Source: Acidobacteriota bacterium (lineage in GTDB: Bacteria > Acidobacteriota > Vicinamibacteria > Vicinamibacterales > CAVVIG01). Taken from it: 55,209 nucleotides of DNA. The stretch lies in assembly GCA_003222535.1 (NCBI GenBank), contig QHWJ01000364.1, positions 1 through 55,209 on the forward strand. Direction: 5' to 3'. Positions 16,062-23,373 of the stretch are shown piece by piece. Under the pieces are notes generated by a model, which was not told where the DNA came from, did no database searches, and saw only the letters and a list, made by a program, of their open reading frames with translations. A program made the translations under genes and the position numbers. The first letter of the stretch is position 1. Every line of letters starts with the position of its first letter.

Positions 16062-16781
16062 TTACGCTTTTCTGTTGCTGAAGAAGTGCGCGTCGACGAA
16101 GTTGTCGATGATCCCCTGGTTGGCCGCGTCGACCTTCTCGAACTGGATGCCCATGCCGACGCGCCGGTCGCTCCACGCGATGCGGCCCTCGCCGTCGATG
16201 TCTTTCTTGGACCCGGGCATGCGGAACCGGACCTTGATCTTCGCACCGCTGTCGAGCGGGCTCGTCGTCCGGATGGCGATCCCCCCGTGACTGAGGTTGA
16301 GGGTCAGCGCCGCGGCGATCGTGTTGCCGAACCGGTACTGGATCGGGATACCCAGCACCACACGGGGGCCGCCGCGGCGGTTGAAATTGTCGGGGAACAG
16401 GTGCGGCGCGAGCGACGGCAGGATGTGCTGCACGGCGCTGTACTCGTTGATGTAGCCGGCCACGCCGAGCGCGGCCAGCTCGCGCACTTCATCCGCGCTC
16501 GCGATCGTGCCGCTGAAGACGAGCACCGGCAGCCGCCCCTCGTCCAGCTTGCGGATCGACCGCACGAGATCCACGCCCGGCGCGTGCGGCAGCCGCAGAT
16601 CGACGACGATCAGGTCGATCTGGTCGAGATCCGCGCGCACCCGCGCCAGCAGCTCCGCGGCGCTCGTGACGACGATCGCCTTATGGCCGGCGTGTTCCAC
16701 CGCGGTGCGGAATCGGTCCCGCACGAACGCCGTATCGTCCGCAATCACGACGGTTTTCGTGCCGACCGAGGCGCTGGGCAT
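16062..16781 (-). CDS. response regulator receiver-PilZ protein
   Basis: A 239-residue two-domain protein. The receiver domain (about 1-125) has the acidic pair at residues 15-16, the phosphoacceptor Asp61 in VVDLRLP and the FSGT motif near 88-91. The conserved lysine that normally follows (as in TKP) is replaced by glutamate in GYINEYS. The PilZ domain (about 135-235) has NLSHGGIAIRT, but the N-terminal RxxxR of classical c-di-GMP binders is weak or altered. It could act in motility or surface signalling. Confidence 0.87.
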   Translation of the reverse strand: MPSASVGTKTVVIADDTAFVRDRFRTAVEHAGHKAIVVTSAAELLARVRADLDQIDLIVVDLRLPHAPGVDLVRSIRKLDEGRLPVLVFSGTIASADEVRELAALGVAGYINEYSAVQHILPSLAPHLFPDNFNRRGGPRVVLGIPIQYRFGNTIAAALTLNLSHGGIAIRTTSPLDSGAKIKVRFRMPGSKKDIDGEGRIAWSDRRVGMGIQFEKVDAANQGIIDNFVDAHFFSNRKA

Positions 16782-16878
16782 CGTTACTGAGTATCGGAAC
16801 GCGTCCCCACAGGCGTTAGGTCGTGGGTCAATGTGAAATCGCCTCCGGCTTGGCCCACATTTCAGGTGTCAGGGCGCG

Positions 16879-16908
16879 TTGCAGATCTTCGCACGTTGTC
16901 GATATAAT
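16879..16908 (+). promoter_or_regulatory. predicted sigma-70-like promoter of the lysW-like/larE operon
   Basis: TTGCAG at 16879-16884 and TATAAT at 16903-16908 with an 18-bp spacer, about 125 bp upstream of the first gene. The leader between has no clear structure that I can identify. Confidence 0.5.
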
Positions 16909-17035
16909 CCGAATCTTATTCCGATTGCGCCTGCCGAGCGGGATTCTGGCACGTCGGGTCCCCAATTGCCAAACCGAACGACAGGCGCGCGCGCTCTGCG
17001 GGGGGCAAGGACCCCGGCGTAAGCGAGGAGCCGAT

Positions 17036-17272
17036 ATGGCCACCTGCCCGGAATGCGACGCCGAAATGGAAGTCGACGAGTTCGATGTCGACAAGGGCGA
17101 TCAGCTCAGTTGCCCTGAGTGCGGCTCGAATCTCGAGGTCGTTGGTCTGTCTCCCGTCGAGCTCGATCTCGCGCCGGACGAAGACGACGATGACGACGAC
17201 GACGATGTGGAGGACGGCGAGGAGGAAGACGCCGCCGACGACGACGAAGTGGAGAAGGACGAGGACGAATGA
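17036..17272 (+). CDS. LysW-like zinc-ribbon carrier protein with long acidic tail
   Basis: A 78-residue protein. Cysteines 4, 7, 26 and 29 form two CPEC pairs of a zinc ribbon, and the following SPVELDLAPDE matches the LysW amino-group carrier family. LysW normally has about 54-60 residues and ends EDWGE, its terminal glutamate carrying the substrate. Here an Asp/Glu run from about 47 to 78 ends KDEDE, keeping a terminal Glu but losing the Trp-Gly. A ribosome binding site (GAGGAG) precedes the ATG. It overlaps larE by 4 bp, and no lysine or arginine biosynthetic gene is nearby, so a role linked to LarE seems more likely. Function is inferred. Confidence 0.8.
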   Translation: MATCPECDAEMEVDEFDVDKGDQLSCPECGSNLEVVGLSPVELDLAPDEDDDDDDDDVEDGEEEDAADDDEVEKDEDE

Positions 17273-18078
17273 TCGAGAAGGAACGGGCTCTGTGCGACAC
17301 GCTCGCCTCGCTCGACTCGGTCGTCGTGGCCTACAGCGGCGGCGTCGACAGCGCGTATCTCGCCTACATCGCCGGCCGCACGCTCGGTGACCGCGCGGTG
17401 GCGGTCACCGCAGACAGCCCGAGCTACCCGGAACGGCACCGCGAGCTCGCGATTCGGATCGCGCGCGATTTCGGCCTGCGACACGAGATCATTCACACGC
17501 GCGAGCTCGAGCGCCCCGAGTACCGCGCGAACCCGGCCAACCGCTGCTACTACTGCAAGCACGAGCTGTACACGCACCTTTCGCGGCTCGCCACGGCGCG
17601 ACATGCGATCGTCGTCGACGGGAACAACGCCGACGATCGCGGCGACTATCGGCCGGGCCGGCAGGCGGCGCGCGAGTTCGGCGTCCGGAGCCCCCTCGAT
17701 GAGGTGGATCTCACGAAGGACGAAATCCGCGGGCTCTCGCGGCGCGCTGGGCTGCCGACCTGGGACGAACCGGCGTCCGCGTGCCTGTCGTCGCGCATTC
17801 CGTATCACACCGAAGTCACCGACGAGAAGCTCCGGACGATCGAGCGTGCCGAGCAGGCGCTGCGCGCGCTCGGCTTCCGCGTGTTCCGCGTGCGCCATCA
17901 CGACGATCTGGCGCGGATCGAGATCGCTCGCATCGAGATGCCGCGCGCGCTCGAGCCGGAGATCGCCGCCGCCATCACGCGCGAGCTGAAAGCCGCGGGC
18001 TATCGCTACGTGTGCCTCGATGTGCAGGGCTACCGCACAGGCAGCCTGAACGAAGGGCTGTTCTTGCGGCCCGCGTGA
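17269..18078 (+). CDS. larE: LarE-type ATP-dependent sacrificial sulfur transferase
   Basis: A 269-residue PP-loop enzyme. SGGVDS at residues 23-28 binds pyrophosphate, and PASACLSSR places the candidate sacrificial cysteine at 172, matching the cysteine that LarE of Lactiplantibacillus gives up as sulfur donor. CYYCK near residue 91 is a conserved pair of the family. In known systems LarE inserts sulfur into the nickel-pincer cofactor of lactate racemase; larB, larC and larA are not in the window. It is coupled to the LysW-like gene upstream (ATGA) and to a membrane glycosyltransferase gene downstream (GTGA). Confidence 0.88.
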   Translation: MIEKERALCDTLASLDSVVVAYSGGVDSAYLAYIAGRTLGDRAVAVTADSPSYPERHRELAIRIARDFGLRHEIIHTRELERPEYRANPANRCYYCKHELYTHLSRLATARHAIVVDGNNADDRGDYRPGRQAAREFGVRSPLDEVDLTKDEIRGLSRRAGLPTWDEPASACLSSRIPYHTEVTDEKLRTIERAEQALRALGFRVFRVRHHDDLARIEIARIEMPRALEPEIAAAITRELKAAGYRYVCLDVQGYRTGSLNEGLFLRPA

Positions 18079-20435
18079 GCCCGGAAGACCCGGAAGACAT
18101 CGAACGCAAAGACCGCAAAGCGCACATGGTTCGACAAGCTCACCATGAGCGCCCGCTCGTCGTGAGCCTGTCGAAGGACGCGGGCTCTGCGTTCCCCGTC
18201 GGACTCGCCGTCGTCTTTCTCATCCTCCATCTTCCTTATCTTCCCGCGTCACTCGAAGATCTCGACTCGATCAACTTCGCGCTCGGCATCCGTCATTTCG
18301 ACGTCGCCCATCATCAGCCGCACCCGCCGGGCTATCCGGTCTTCATGCTGATCGCGAAAGCGATGCAGAAGGCGGTTTCGTCCGAAGCGACCGCCCTGGG
18401 TCTGGTGAGCATCGTGGCGGGAACGCTCGGTGTCCTCGCGATGGCGGCGCTGTACCGCCGGCTGAATGGACCCGGACCGAACGCCTCTTCGCTTGCGGCT
18501 GTCGGCGTGGCGATGACCTCGCCGCTGTACTGGTTCACCGCGGTCCGGCCGCTCAGCGACGTCAGCGGTCTGGCGGCCGCGCTCGCCGTGCAGGCGATGA
18601 CGCTCGGCGCCACGAGCACGCGCGCGCTGGCGGTGGCGAGCTTCTCGGCGGGCGTCGCCGCCGGGCTGCGATCGCAGGTCGTGTGGCTGACGATGCCTCT
18701 GCTGATTGCGAGGGGACTGGGGACTAGGGGACTGGGGACCAGGGGCCAGCCCTCAGCCCTCAGTCCCCAGCCCTCAGCCCTCAGTCCCCAGTCCCCAGCC
18801 TCCAGTCCCCAGTCTCTGGTCCTCGTCCTGGCCGCGTTCGTGGCCGGCGTCCTCCTCTGGTTCGTGCCCCTGCTCGTCGTCAGCGGCGGGCCGCTTGCGT
18901 ACTGGCGCGCACTCTTCAACCAGGGCGCGGAGGATCTCGGCAACATCCAGATGCTCTGGACGGCGCACGGCGCGCGCGACCTCGCCGACGCGCTGTACTT
19001 CGCGTTCGTCGCGCCATGGGCCGCGTGGCCGGTGGCGTCGGTGGTTCTGGTCTCGGCGGCGGTCGGCGCTCGGTGGTCGTATCGCCATGCACGCCACGCG
19101 CTATTCGCGATCGCCGCGGGATTTGGTCCGTACCTTGTCTTCGATCTGCTGTTTCAGGAGGCATTCACCAGCCGCTACGCGCTGCCGCTCGTGATCCCGG
19201 TGGCGTATCTGGCCGTTGCCGGGACGCGCGTTCTGCCGCGCCAATCGGGGCTGGTGCTCGGAGTGGGGTTGGCAATGTTCGACGCCCACGTCGGCGGGAC
19301 GTCGATCGCCGCTTACGCACGCCTGAAGGCGCCGGCCTTCCGTTTGCTCGACGACATGCGGAGCGCCGCTCGAGCCACGCGTGAGCCTCCCGTGCTGGCG
19401 ATGGACCGGCGCGAGGACTTCGATTTTCGCCGGCCGATCGCGTGGGTCGGCGACGCGCGGCCGCCGGTCGAACGAAAACTGCCCGCCCCGCCGCAGCACG
19501 AGTGGCTGGAGCCGGTGAAGTACTGGGCCGGCGGCGGTCGCGCGCCCGTCTGGTTCGTCGTCGATCCGATGAGGACGACCATCGATCTTGTCCAGCATGA
19601 AGAGCCGGTCCGCTATCGATGGCCGCTGCCGTACCCGGTCCTCGTCGGCGGCGCCCGCCCGAACGAGATGGACTGGTACCGGGTGGATCGGCCGGAGTGG
19701 TTTGTCGGTGAAGGGTGGTCGTTGACGCCCGAGGCGGCGGGCGTCGCGGAGGGCGATCGTCGCGATCTGTCGCACGGACCTGTTGACGCCTGGATCCACC
19801 GCGATGTGCTCGGCACCGGACACGGAAGCGGCGTGCTGATGATTGGTGGTCGCAGCTTCGATCCGGCGCTCCAGCCACGGTTGTCGGTGGACATCGCGGG
19901 CCGGGCGGTTCTGGACGAGACACTCAGGCCGGGATCGTTCCTGCGCTTTGCGCGTCTGCCGCTCGACGTCGCCACTGTGGATTATCCCAGAGTGACCGTC
20001 AGAACCACGCCGGGTGCACGCGTGGCGATCGAACAGTTCGACGCATCGGCCACGCGCACCGTCTTCGGATTCGGGGAGGGGTGGCACGAACAGGAATTCA
20101 ACCCGCGTACCGGGCTTCGCTGGCGCTGGCTGAGCGAGCGCGGTGACCTGCAGCTTCGCGCGAGCGCTCCGCGTGTGTCGCTGCACGTCGAAGGTGAATC
20201 ACCGCGCAAGTACTTCTCCCGGGGATCACGCTTCGTCATCCGATCGAGCGGCCGGATTGTCTTCGATCGGGTGCTGACCGACGACTTTTCGCTCGACGTC
20301 CCGATCCGAGACCCCGGCGAGACGATCGTGCTCGAGACCGATCAAGTATACGTGCCGGCGGAGCGCAGCCGACGGACCGAGGATCGCCGGCATCTCGGGC
20401 TGCGGATCTTCAAGTGCGAGATCCGGCGACCCTGA
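18075..20435 (+). CDS. GT-C type membrane glycosyltransferase-like protein
   Basis: About 786 residues from the GTG overlapping the larE stop; an ATG at 18126 is an alternative. The N-terminal half has many membrane spans with the loop motif FDVAHHQPHPPGYPVFM, typical of DUF2723/PMT-like glycosyltransferases. The C-terminal half is soluble and beta-rich, and its function is not recognised. Two dispersed repeats are inserted in frame. A palindrome (18129-18177) is translated MVRQAHHERPLVVSLSKD before the first membrane span. A GGGACTG/CCCAGTC array encodes about residues 212-246 in a loop between two membrane helices. The stop codon lies inside a third palindrome. Confidence 0.75.
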   Translation: MSPEDPEDIERKDRKAHMVRQAHHERPLVVSLSKDAGSAFPVGLAVVFLILHLPYLPASLEDLDSINFALGIRHFDVAHHQPHPPGYPVFMLIAKAMQKAVSSEATALGLVSIVAGTLGVLAMAALYRRLNGPGPNASSLAAVGVAMTSPLYWFTAVRPLSDVSGLAAALAVQAMTLGATSTRALAVASFSAGVAAGLRSQVVWLTMPLLIARGLGTRGLGTRGQPSALSPQPSALSPQSPASSPQSLVLVLAAFVAGVLLWFVPLLVVSGGPLAYWRALFNQGAEDLGNIQMLWTAHGARDLADALYFAFVAPWAAWPVASVVLVSAAVGARWSYRHARHALFAIAAGFGPYLVFDLLFQEAFTSRYALPLVIPVAYLAVAGTRVLPRQSGLVLGVGLAMFDAHVGGTSIAAYARLKAPAFRLLDDMRSAARATREPPVLAMDRREDFDFRRPIAWVGDARPPVERKLPAPPQHEWLEPVKYWAGGGRAPVWFVVDPMRTTIDLVQHEEPVRYRWPLPYPVLVGGARPNEMDWYRVDRPEWFVGEGWSLTPEAAGVAEGDRRDLSHGPVDAWIHRDVLGTGHGSGVLMIGGRSFDPALQPRLSVDIAGRAVLDETLRPGSFLRFARLPLDVATVDYPRVTVRTTPGARVAIEQFDASATRTVFGFGEGWHEQEFNPRTGLRWRWLSERGDLQLRASAPRVSLHVEGESPRKYFSRGSRFVIRSSGRIVFDRVLTDDFSLDVPIRDPGETIVLETDQVYVPAERSRRTEDRRHLGLRIFKCEIRRP
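18129..18177. repeat. SLSKD-type palindromic element inside the GT-C gene
   Basis: GTTCGACAAGCTCAC (18129-18143) is complementary to GTGAGCCTGTCGAAGG (18162-18177) with one mismatch, and the intervening bases also pair partly. Read in frame as VRQAHHERPLVVSLSK. A related half-element, CCTGAGCCTCTCGACAGG on the minus strand, occurs in the penicillin acylase near 40128-40150. Confidence 0.7.
18710..18812. repeat. in-frame GGGACTG/CCCAGTC array inside the GT-C gene
   Basis: Left half 18710-18747 (GGGGACTGGGGACTAGG units) and right half 18748-18812 (CCTCAGTCCCCAG units) are complementary. The translation is GLGTRGLGTRG followed by PSALSPQ repeats, placed between two hydrophobic helices. Same unit family as 11197 and 24214. 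Confidence 0.85.
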
Positions 20436-20503
20436 AAGGGTCGCCCTACAGCTACCGTGTCCGGCCGCACCTCCATGTAAGGGTGACCCTTTCAGGGTCG
20501 CCG
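20425..20503. repeat. pair of inverted GGCGACCCT-type palindromes between convergent genes
   Basis: GGCGACCCTGAAAGGGTCGCC (20425-20445) and an inverted copy around 20484-20503. Each can fold on itself, and the two can also pair with each other. The TGA of the GT-C gene is the TGA at the centre of the first copy. Further copies are at 33829. A bidirectional terminator role is plausible. Confidence 0.75.
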
Positions 20504-20507
20504 CACC

Positions 20508-21251
20508 TCATGGCTTCTTGGCCAGGCAGAGCAGCGAGCTTCCAAAGGGCGCGTTGAACGCTCGAAGCCAGAGGCTCTCGGCCCACATCACGACCGACAT
20601 CGCAGCGTTGATCGGCGCCGGCGGGACGGCGATCTCGCGTTCGGCGCCCGCCTCGCGGCCGAGGCCCCGGCGGCGCTGCAGCGTCCGCGCGGCCACGAGC
20701 GGCAGAAACAGCGTCGCGTTCGTGTATGTCAGGCGCACGACGGAGAAGCCGGCGGCCTCCAGCCGCCTTCGAAGATCGTCACGGTTGTACCGCCGAACCT
20801 CGTGGCTCAACACCGAATGATCGCCGCGCAGTGCCGTCATCGCCGCGACGTTGACGATCGCGAACCCGCCGGGTTTCAGCAGACGGTACATTTCCGCTAT
20901 CGCCTCGCGCTCGTCACGGGCGTCGAGCGCATACAGCACGTCGAACGACGAGACGAGGTCGAAGGAGCCGGTCGGAAAGGGGACCGCCGTCACGCTCGCG
21001 CGCGCGAGACGCCTGCGGCCCGCTTCGCGGCCGAGGCGCAGCCCGAGCTCGGCCAGGTCGAAACCGTACGCGCGGCCGAAGGTCCCGAGCAGCTCCACGT
21101 TTGCACCGGTTCCACATCCGCAATCGAGCAGGAGCGGATCCGGCCGGCCCGCGGTCGCATCTCTGAGGAGGGGCGTGACGAATGCTCGGAAGCCGCGGAA
21201 CCAGAAGTGCCGCGATTCCGCTTTCGCGGTGGCGCGCAGCAGACGTTCCAC
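20508..21251 (-). CDS. class I SAM-dependent methyltransferase
   Basis: A 247-residue methyltransferase with motif I LLDCGCGTGANVELLG at about residues 41-56, an acidic residue in GFDLAELGL, SFDLVSSFDVLYALD as motif IV and YRLLKPGGFAIVNV as the post-motif strand. The start is a GTG at 21249-21251. Substrate cannot be inferred; the closest general look is of UbiE/COQ5-like small-molecule methyltransferases. Divergent from the Pal-like gene. Confidence 0.88.
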   Translation of the reverse strand: MERLLRATAKAESRHFWFRGFRAFVTPLLRDATAGRPDPLLLDCGCGTGANVELLGTFGRAYGFDLAELGLRLGREAGRRRLARASVTAVPFPTGSFDLVSSFDVLYALDARDEREAIAEMYRLLKPGGFAIVNVAAMTALRGDHSVLSHEVRRYNRDDLRRRLEAAGFSVVRLTYTNATLFLPLVAARTLQRRRGLGREAGAEREIAVPPAPINAAMSVVMWAESLWLRAFNAPFGSSLLCLAKKP

Positions 21252-21258
21252 GCGGCGT

Positions 21259-21264
21259 ATTGTA
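21259..21264 (-). promoter_or_regulatory. possible -10 box of a near-leaderless methyltransferase mRNA
   Basis: On the minus strand TACAAT stands about 8 bases before the GTG start, with only a weak -35 match. If used, the transcript would begin at or next to the start codon, as proposed for the arsR gene. Confidence 0.35.
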
Positions 21265-21287
21265 GCGTTTCCCGAATTGCCGCTTCA

Positions 21288-21316
21288 TTGACAGCGCGAA
21301 TTCAACTTTGTAAGCT
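21288..21316 (+). promoter_or_regulatory. predicted promoter of the Pal/OmpA gene
   Basis: A consensus -35 TTGACA (21288-21293), 17-bp spacer and a weak -10 TAAGCT (21311-21316), ending 20 bp before the ATG. The ribosome binding site GAGGAG lies between. Confidence 0.5.
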
Positions 21317-21336
21317 CCGAGCCCGAGGAGTACACG

Positions 21337-21921
21337 ATGATGCGCCTCCGCCGACAGGTTTCCACAATTGCGCTCGGTCTGGCCCTCGCCGTCGCCGCGG
21401 CCGGCTGTCACAAGAAGGTTCCGCCGGTGGCGCCGACTCCGCCGCCCCCCCCGCCGCCTTCGGCTGCGCCCGTGACGCCTCCGCCGCCGCCTCCGCCGCC
21501 GCCTCCAGTGGTCACGCCCGCGCCGCGGCCCCTGACCGAGGACGAAATCTTCGCGCGAAAGTCGCTCGCCGATCTCAATGCCGAGCGTCCGCTGGCCGAC
21601 GTGTTCTTCGATCTCGACAAATCCGAGATTCGCGACGACGCGCGGACGTCGCTGCAGAAGGACGCCGACTGGATGAAGCGCTGGGCCAGCACGCAGATCA
21701 CCCTGGAAGGGCACTGCGACTCGCGGGGCAGCGCCGAGTACAACCTCGGGCTCGGCTCACGTCGCGCGGCGGCCGTAAAGGACTACCTGGTGAATCTGGG
21801 CGTGTCGACGGGGCGCGTCACTGTTGTCAGCAAAGGCAAGGAGCAGCCGTTCTGCAGCGAAGAGAACGAGTCCTGCTGGCAGCAGAACCGCCGCGGACAC
21901 TTTGTGATTACTGGGAAGTAG
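21337..21921 (+). CDS. pal: Pal-like OmpA-family lipoprotein
   Basis: A 194-residue outer-membrane lipoprotein. The signal peptide ends in AAAGC with the lipidated cysteine at about residue 24. A proline-rich linker follows (about 29-64), then an OmpA peptidoglycan-binding domain from about residue 85 with the VFFDLDKSEI start, LEGHCDSRGSAEYN and LGSRRAAAVKDYL motifs. It should link the outer membrane to peptidoglycan. No tolB or tolQR gene is adjacent, so assignment as Pal rests on the domain only. It is followed by a repeat array. Confidence 0.9.
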   Translation: MMRLRRQVSTIALGLALAVAAAGCHKKVPPVAPTPPPPPPPSAAPVTPPPPPPPPPPVVTPAPRPLTEDEIFARKSLADLNAERPLADVFFDLDKSEIRDDARTSLQKDADWMKRWASTQITLEGHCDSRGSAEYNLGLGSRRAAAVKDYLVNLGVSTGRVTVVSKGKEQPFCSEENESCWQQNRRGHFVITGK

Positions 21922-21929
21922 CCCCGTCA

Positions 21930-22017
21930 AGTAGGTCCAGTGGGTCTGGTAAGGGGGCAGGTTAGGTAGAAAAGGTTTACCTTACCCACCCAACCTACCT
22001 GACCCACGCGACCCATT
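21930..22017. repeat. TCGGGTAGG-family array with complementary halves
   Basis: Left half 21930-21968 (GTAGGTCCAGTGGGTCTGG) and right half 21977-22017 (CCTACCTGACCCACGC) are complementary. It lies between convergent genes and encodes the last ten residues (GSRGSGRLGG) and the stop codon of the PyrD fusion. Confidence 0.8.
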
Positions 22018-23217
22018 AGGCCTATCGCGTAGAATCCGCGTCAGCTCCTCTTCCCCTACGCGATATTTCGCCGCCTTCCTTCCATCCACGAAGAGCACCG
22101 GAATCTCCGCGCCGTAGCGAACCTCGAGGTCGCGGTCCGTCGAGATGTCGATCTCCTCGATCGCGAGCGGGCCTGGCGCCGACCGCGCCACGCGCTCCAC
22201 GATCGCCTTCATCTCATCGCACAGATGGCAGCCGGGCCGGGAGTAAATCGTGAGCACGATCATGAGCTCACACGCAAATCTGAAGTAGGAAGTCTGAAGT
22301 GGGAAGTCTGAAGTCTGGGGCGATCTGACTTCGGACTTCGGTTCAGACTTCTTGTGCCGCCGCATGTAATCGCGGATGCCATCGGTGAGCTTCGACCAGA
22401 TGAACGGGTCGACGAAGCTCGCCGTGCCGACCTGCACCGCGTCCGCGCCGGCGATCATGAACTCGAGCGCGTCGCGGGCATCGGCGATTCCGCCCATTCC
22501 CAGGATCGGAATCTTCACCGTTTGCCGGCATTCATGGACCATGCGGACGGCGATGGGTCTGATCGCGGGACCACTCAAGCCGCCGAACACGTTGGAGATC
22601 TTCGGCCGGCGCGTCTCGACATCAATCGCCATCGCGAGGAACGTGTTGACCAGCGACACAGCGTCGGCGCCGGCGTCTTCGGCCGCCCGCGCGAACGACG
22701 CGACATCGGTGACGTTCGGCGTCAGCTTCGGGAACACCGGCAGCGCGGTCACCTTCCGCACGGCGCAGACGAGGTCGAACGTCCCGTTCAGGCTGCAGCC
22801 GAACTGGATCCCGCCTTCCTTGATGTTCGGGCAGGAGATGTTCAGCTCGATCGCCGCCACGCCCTCCGCCCCGGACAGGATGCGTGAGACCTCGACGTAC
22901 TCGTCGAGGGTCGTCCCGCAGACGTTGACGATGACGACGGCACCGCGGGCACGCAGCTCGGGCAGCTTTTCGTCGACGAACCGCCGCACGCCGATCCCCT
23001 GCAGCCCGATCGCGTTCAGCAGGCCCGCCGGGGTTTCGACGATACGAGGCGCCGCGTGGCCTTCGCGCGCCTCGAGGAACAGCCCCTTCGAGACGACAGC
23101 CCCGAGCGTGGACAGGTCGACGATGTCGGCGTACTCGACGCCGTAGCCAAAACACCCGCTCGCGGCGATCAGCGGGTTTTTGAGCGTGAGCGATCCGATG
23201 CGGACCGACAGATCCAT
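21982..23217 (-). CDS. pyrD: dihydroorotate dehydrogenase (type 1B) fused to glutaredoxin-like domain
   Basis: About 411 residues from the ATG at 23217. Residues 1-290 are a complete PyrD with NISCPNIKEGG (catalytic Cys129), GCFGYG and the FMN-binding GMGGIADARDALEFM and ADAVQVGTA. This oxidises dihydroorotate to orotate with the PyrK subunit encoded just upstream. Residues about 292-313 are encoded by a GTCTGAA array, and residues 319-411 form a DUF836/glutaredoxin-like domain with CHLC (329-332) that begins with its own possible start MIVLTIYSRPG. The usual PyrD stop is missing, so this may be an accidental fusion or two genes whose boundary was overrun. Confidence 0.87.
   Translation of the reverse strand: MDLSVRIGSLTLKNPLIAASGCFGYGVEYADIVDLSTLGAVVSKGLFLEAREGHAAPRIVETPAGLLNAIGLQGIGVRRFVDEKLPELRARGAVVIVNVCGTTLDEYVEVSRILSGAEGVAAIELNISCPNIKEGGIQFGCSLNGTFDLVCAVRKVTALPVFPKLTPNVTDVASFARAAEDAGADAVSLVNTFLAMAIDVETRRPKISNVFGGLSGPAIRPIAVRMVHECRQTVKIPILGMGGIADARDALEFMIAGADAVQVGTASFVDPFIWSKLTDGIRDYMRRHKKSEPKSEVRSPQTSDFPLQTSYFRFACELMIVLTIYSRPGCHLCDEMKAIVERVARSAPGPLAIEEIDISTDRDLEVRYGAEIPVLFVDGRKAAKYRVGEEELTRILRDRPNGSRGSGRLGG
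22277..22351. repeat. GTCTGAA array joining pyrD to the glutaredoxin-like domain
   Basis: Left part 22277-22318 (GAAGTCTGAAGTGGGAAGTC) and right part 22324-22351 (GACTTCGGACTTCGGTTCAG) are complementary. It is translated on the minus strand as a Ser-rich linker without a stop. Confidence 0.85.
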
Positions 23218-23222
23218 TTGAT

Positions 23223-23373
23223 CAAGTCTCAAGTCTCAAGTCTCAACTGTCAACTCGGCTCAAGGCTCAACTCTCAGGGTCAACGCTCAGGAACCTTCTT
23301 ACCCTGAGAAGAAGTGACAGCTGACTGCTGACAATTGAGAGTTGAAACTTGAGAGTTGAAAGTTGAGAGTTGT
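23223..23373. repeat. CTCAACT heptad array between pyrK and pyrD
   Basis: Fills the whole 156-bp gap. CTCAAGT/CTCAACT units (23223-23288) face TTGAGAGTTGAAA units (23334-23373), with a unique stretch between that also contains an ACCCTGAGAAG segment complementary to part of the left half. It may form a large hairpin in the pyrK-pyrD transcript. Confidence 0.85.

Noticed and set aside
14676-16790. A 704-residue plus-strand open frame opposite the CorC-like and REC-PilZ genes
   Set aside because: Antisense to two genes with complete family motifs; no motif of its own.
18700-18830. CRISPR-like direct repeats
   Set aside because: Units are 7 nt, have no spacers of constant length and occur in a coding frame; no cas gene is present. 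The same holds for all other arrays.
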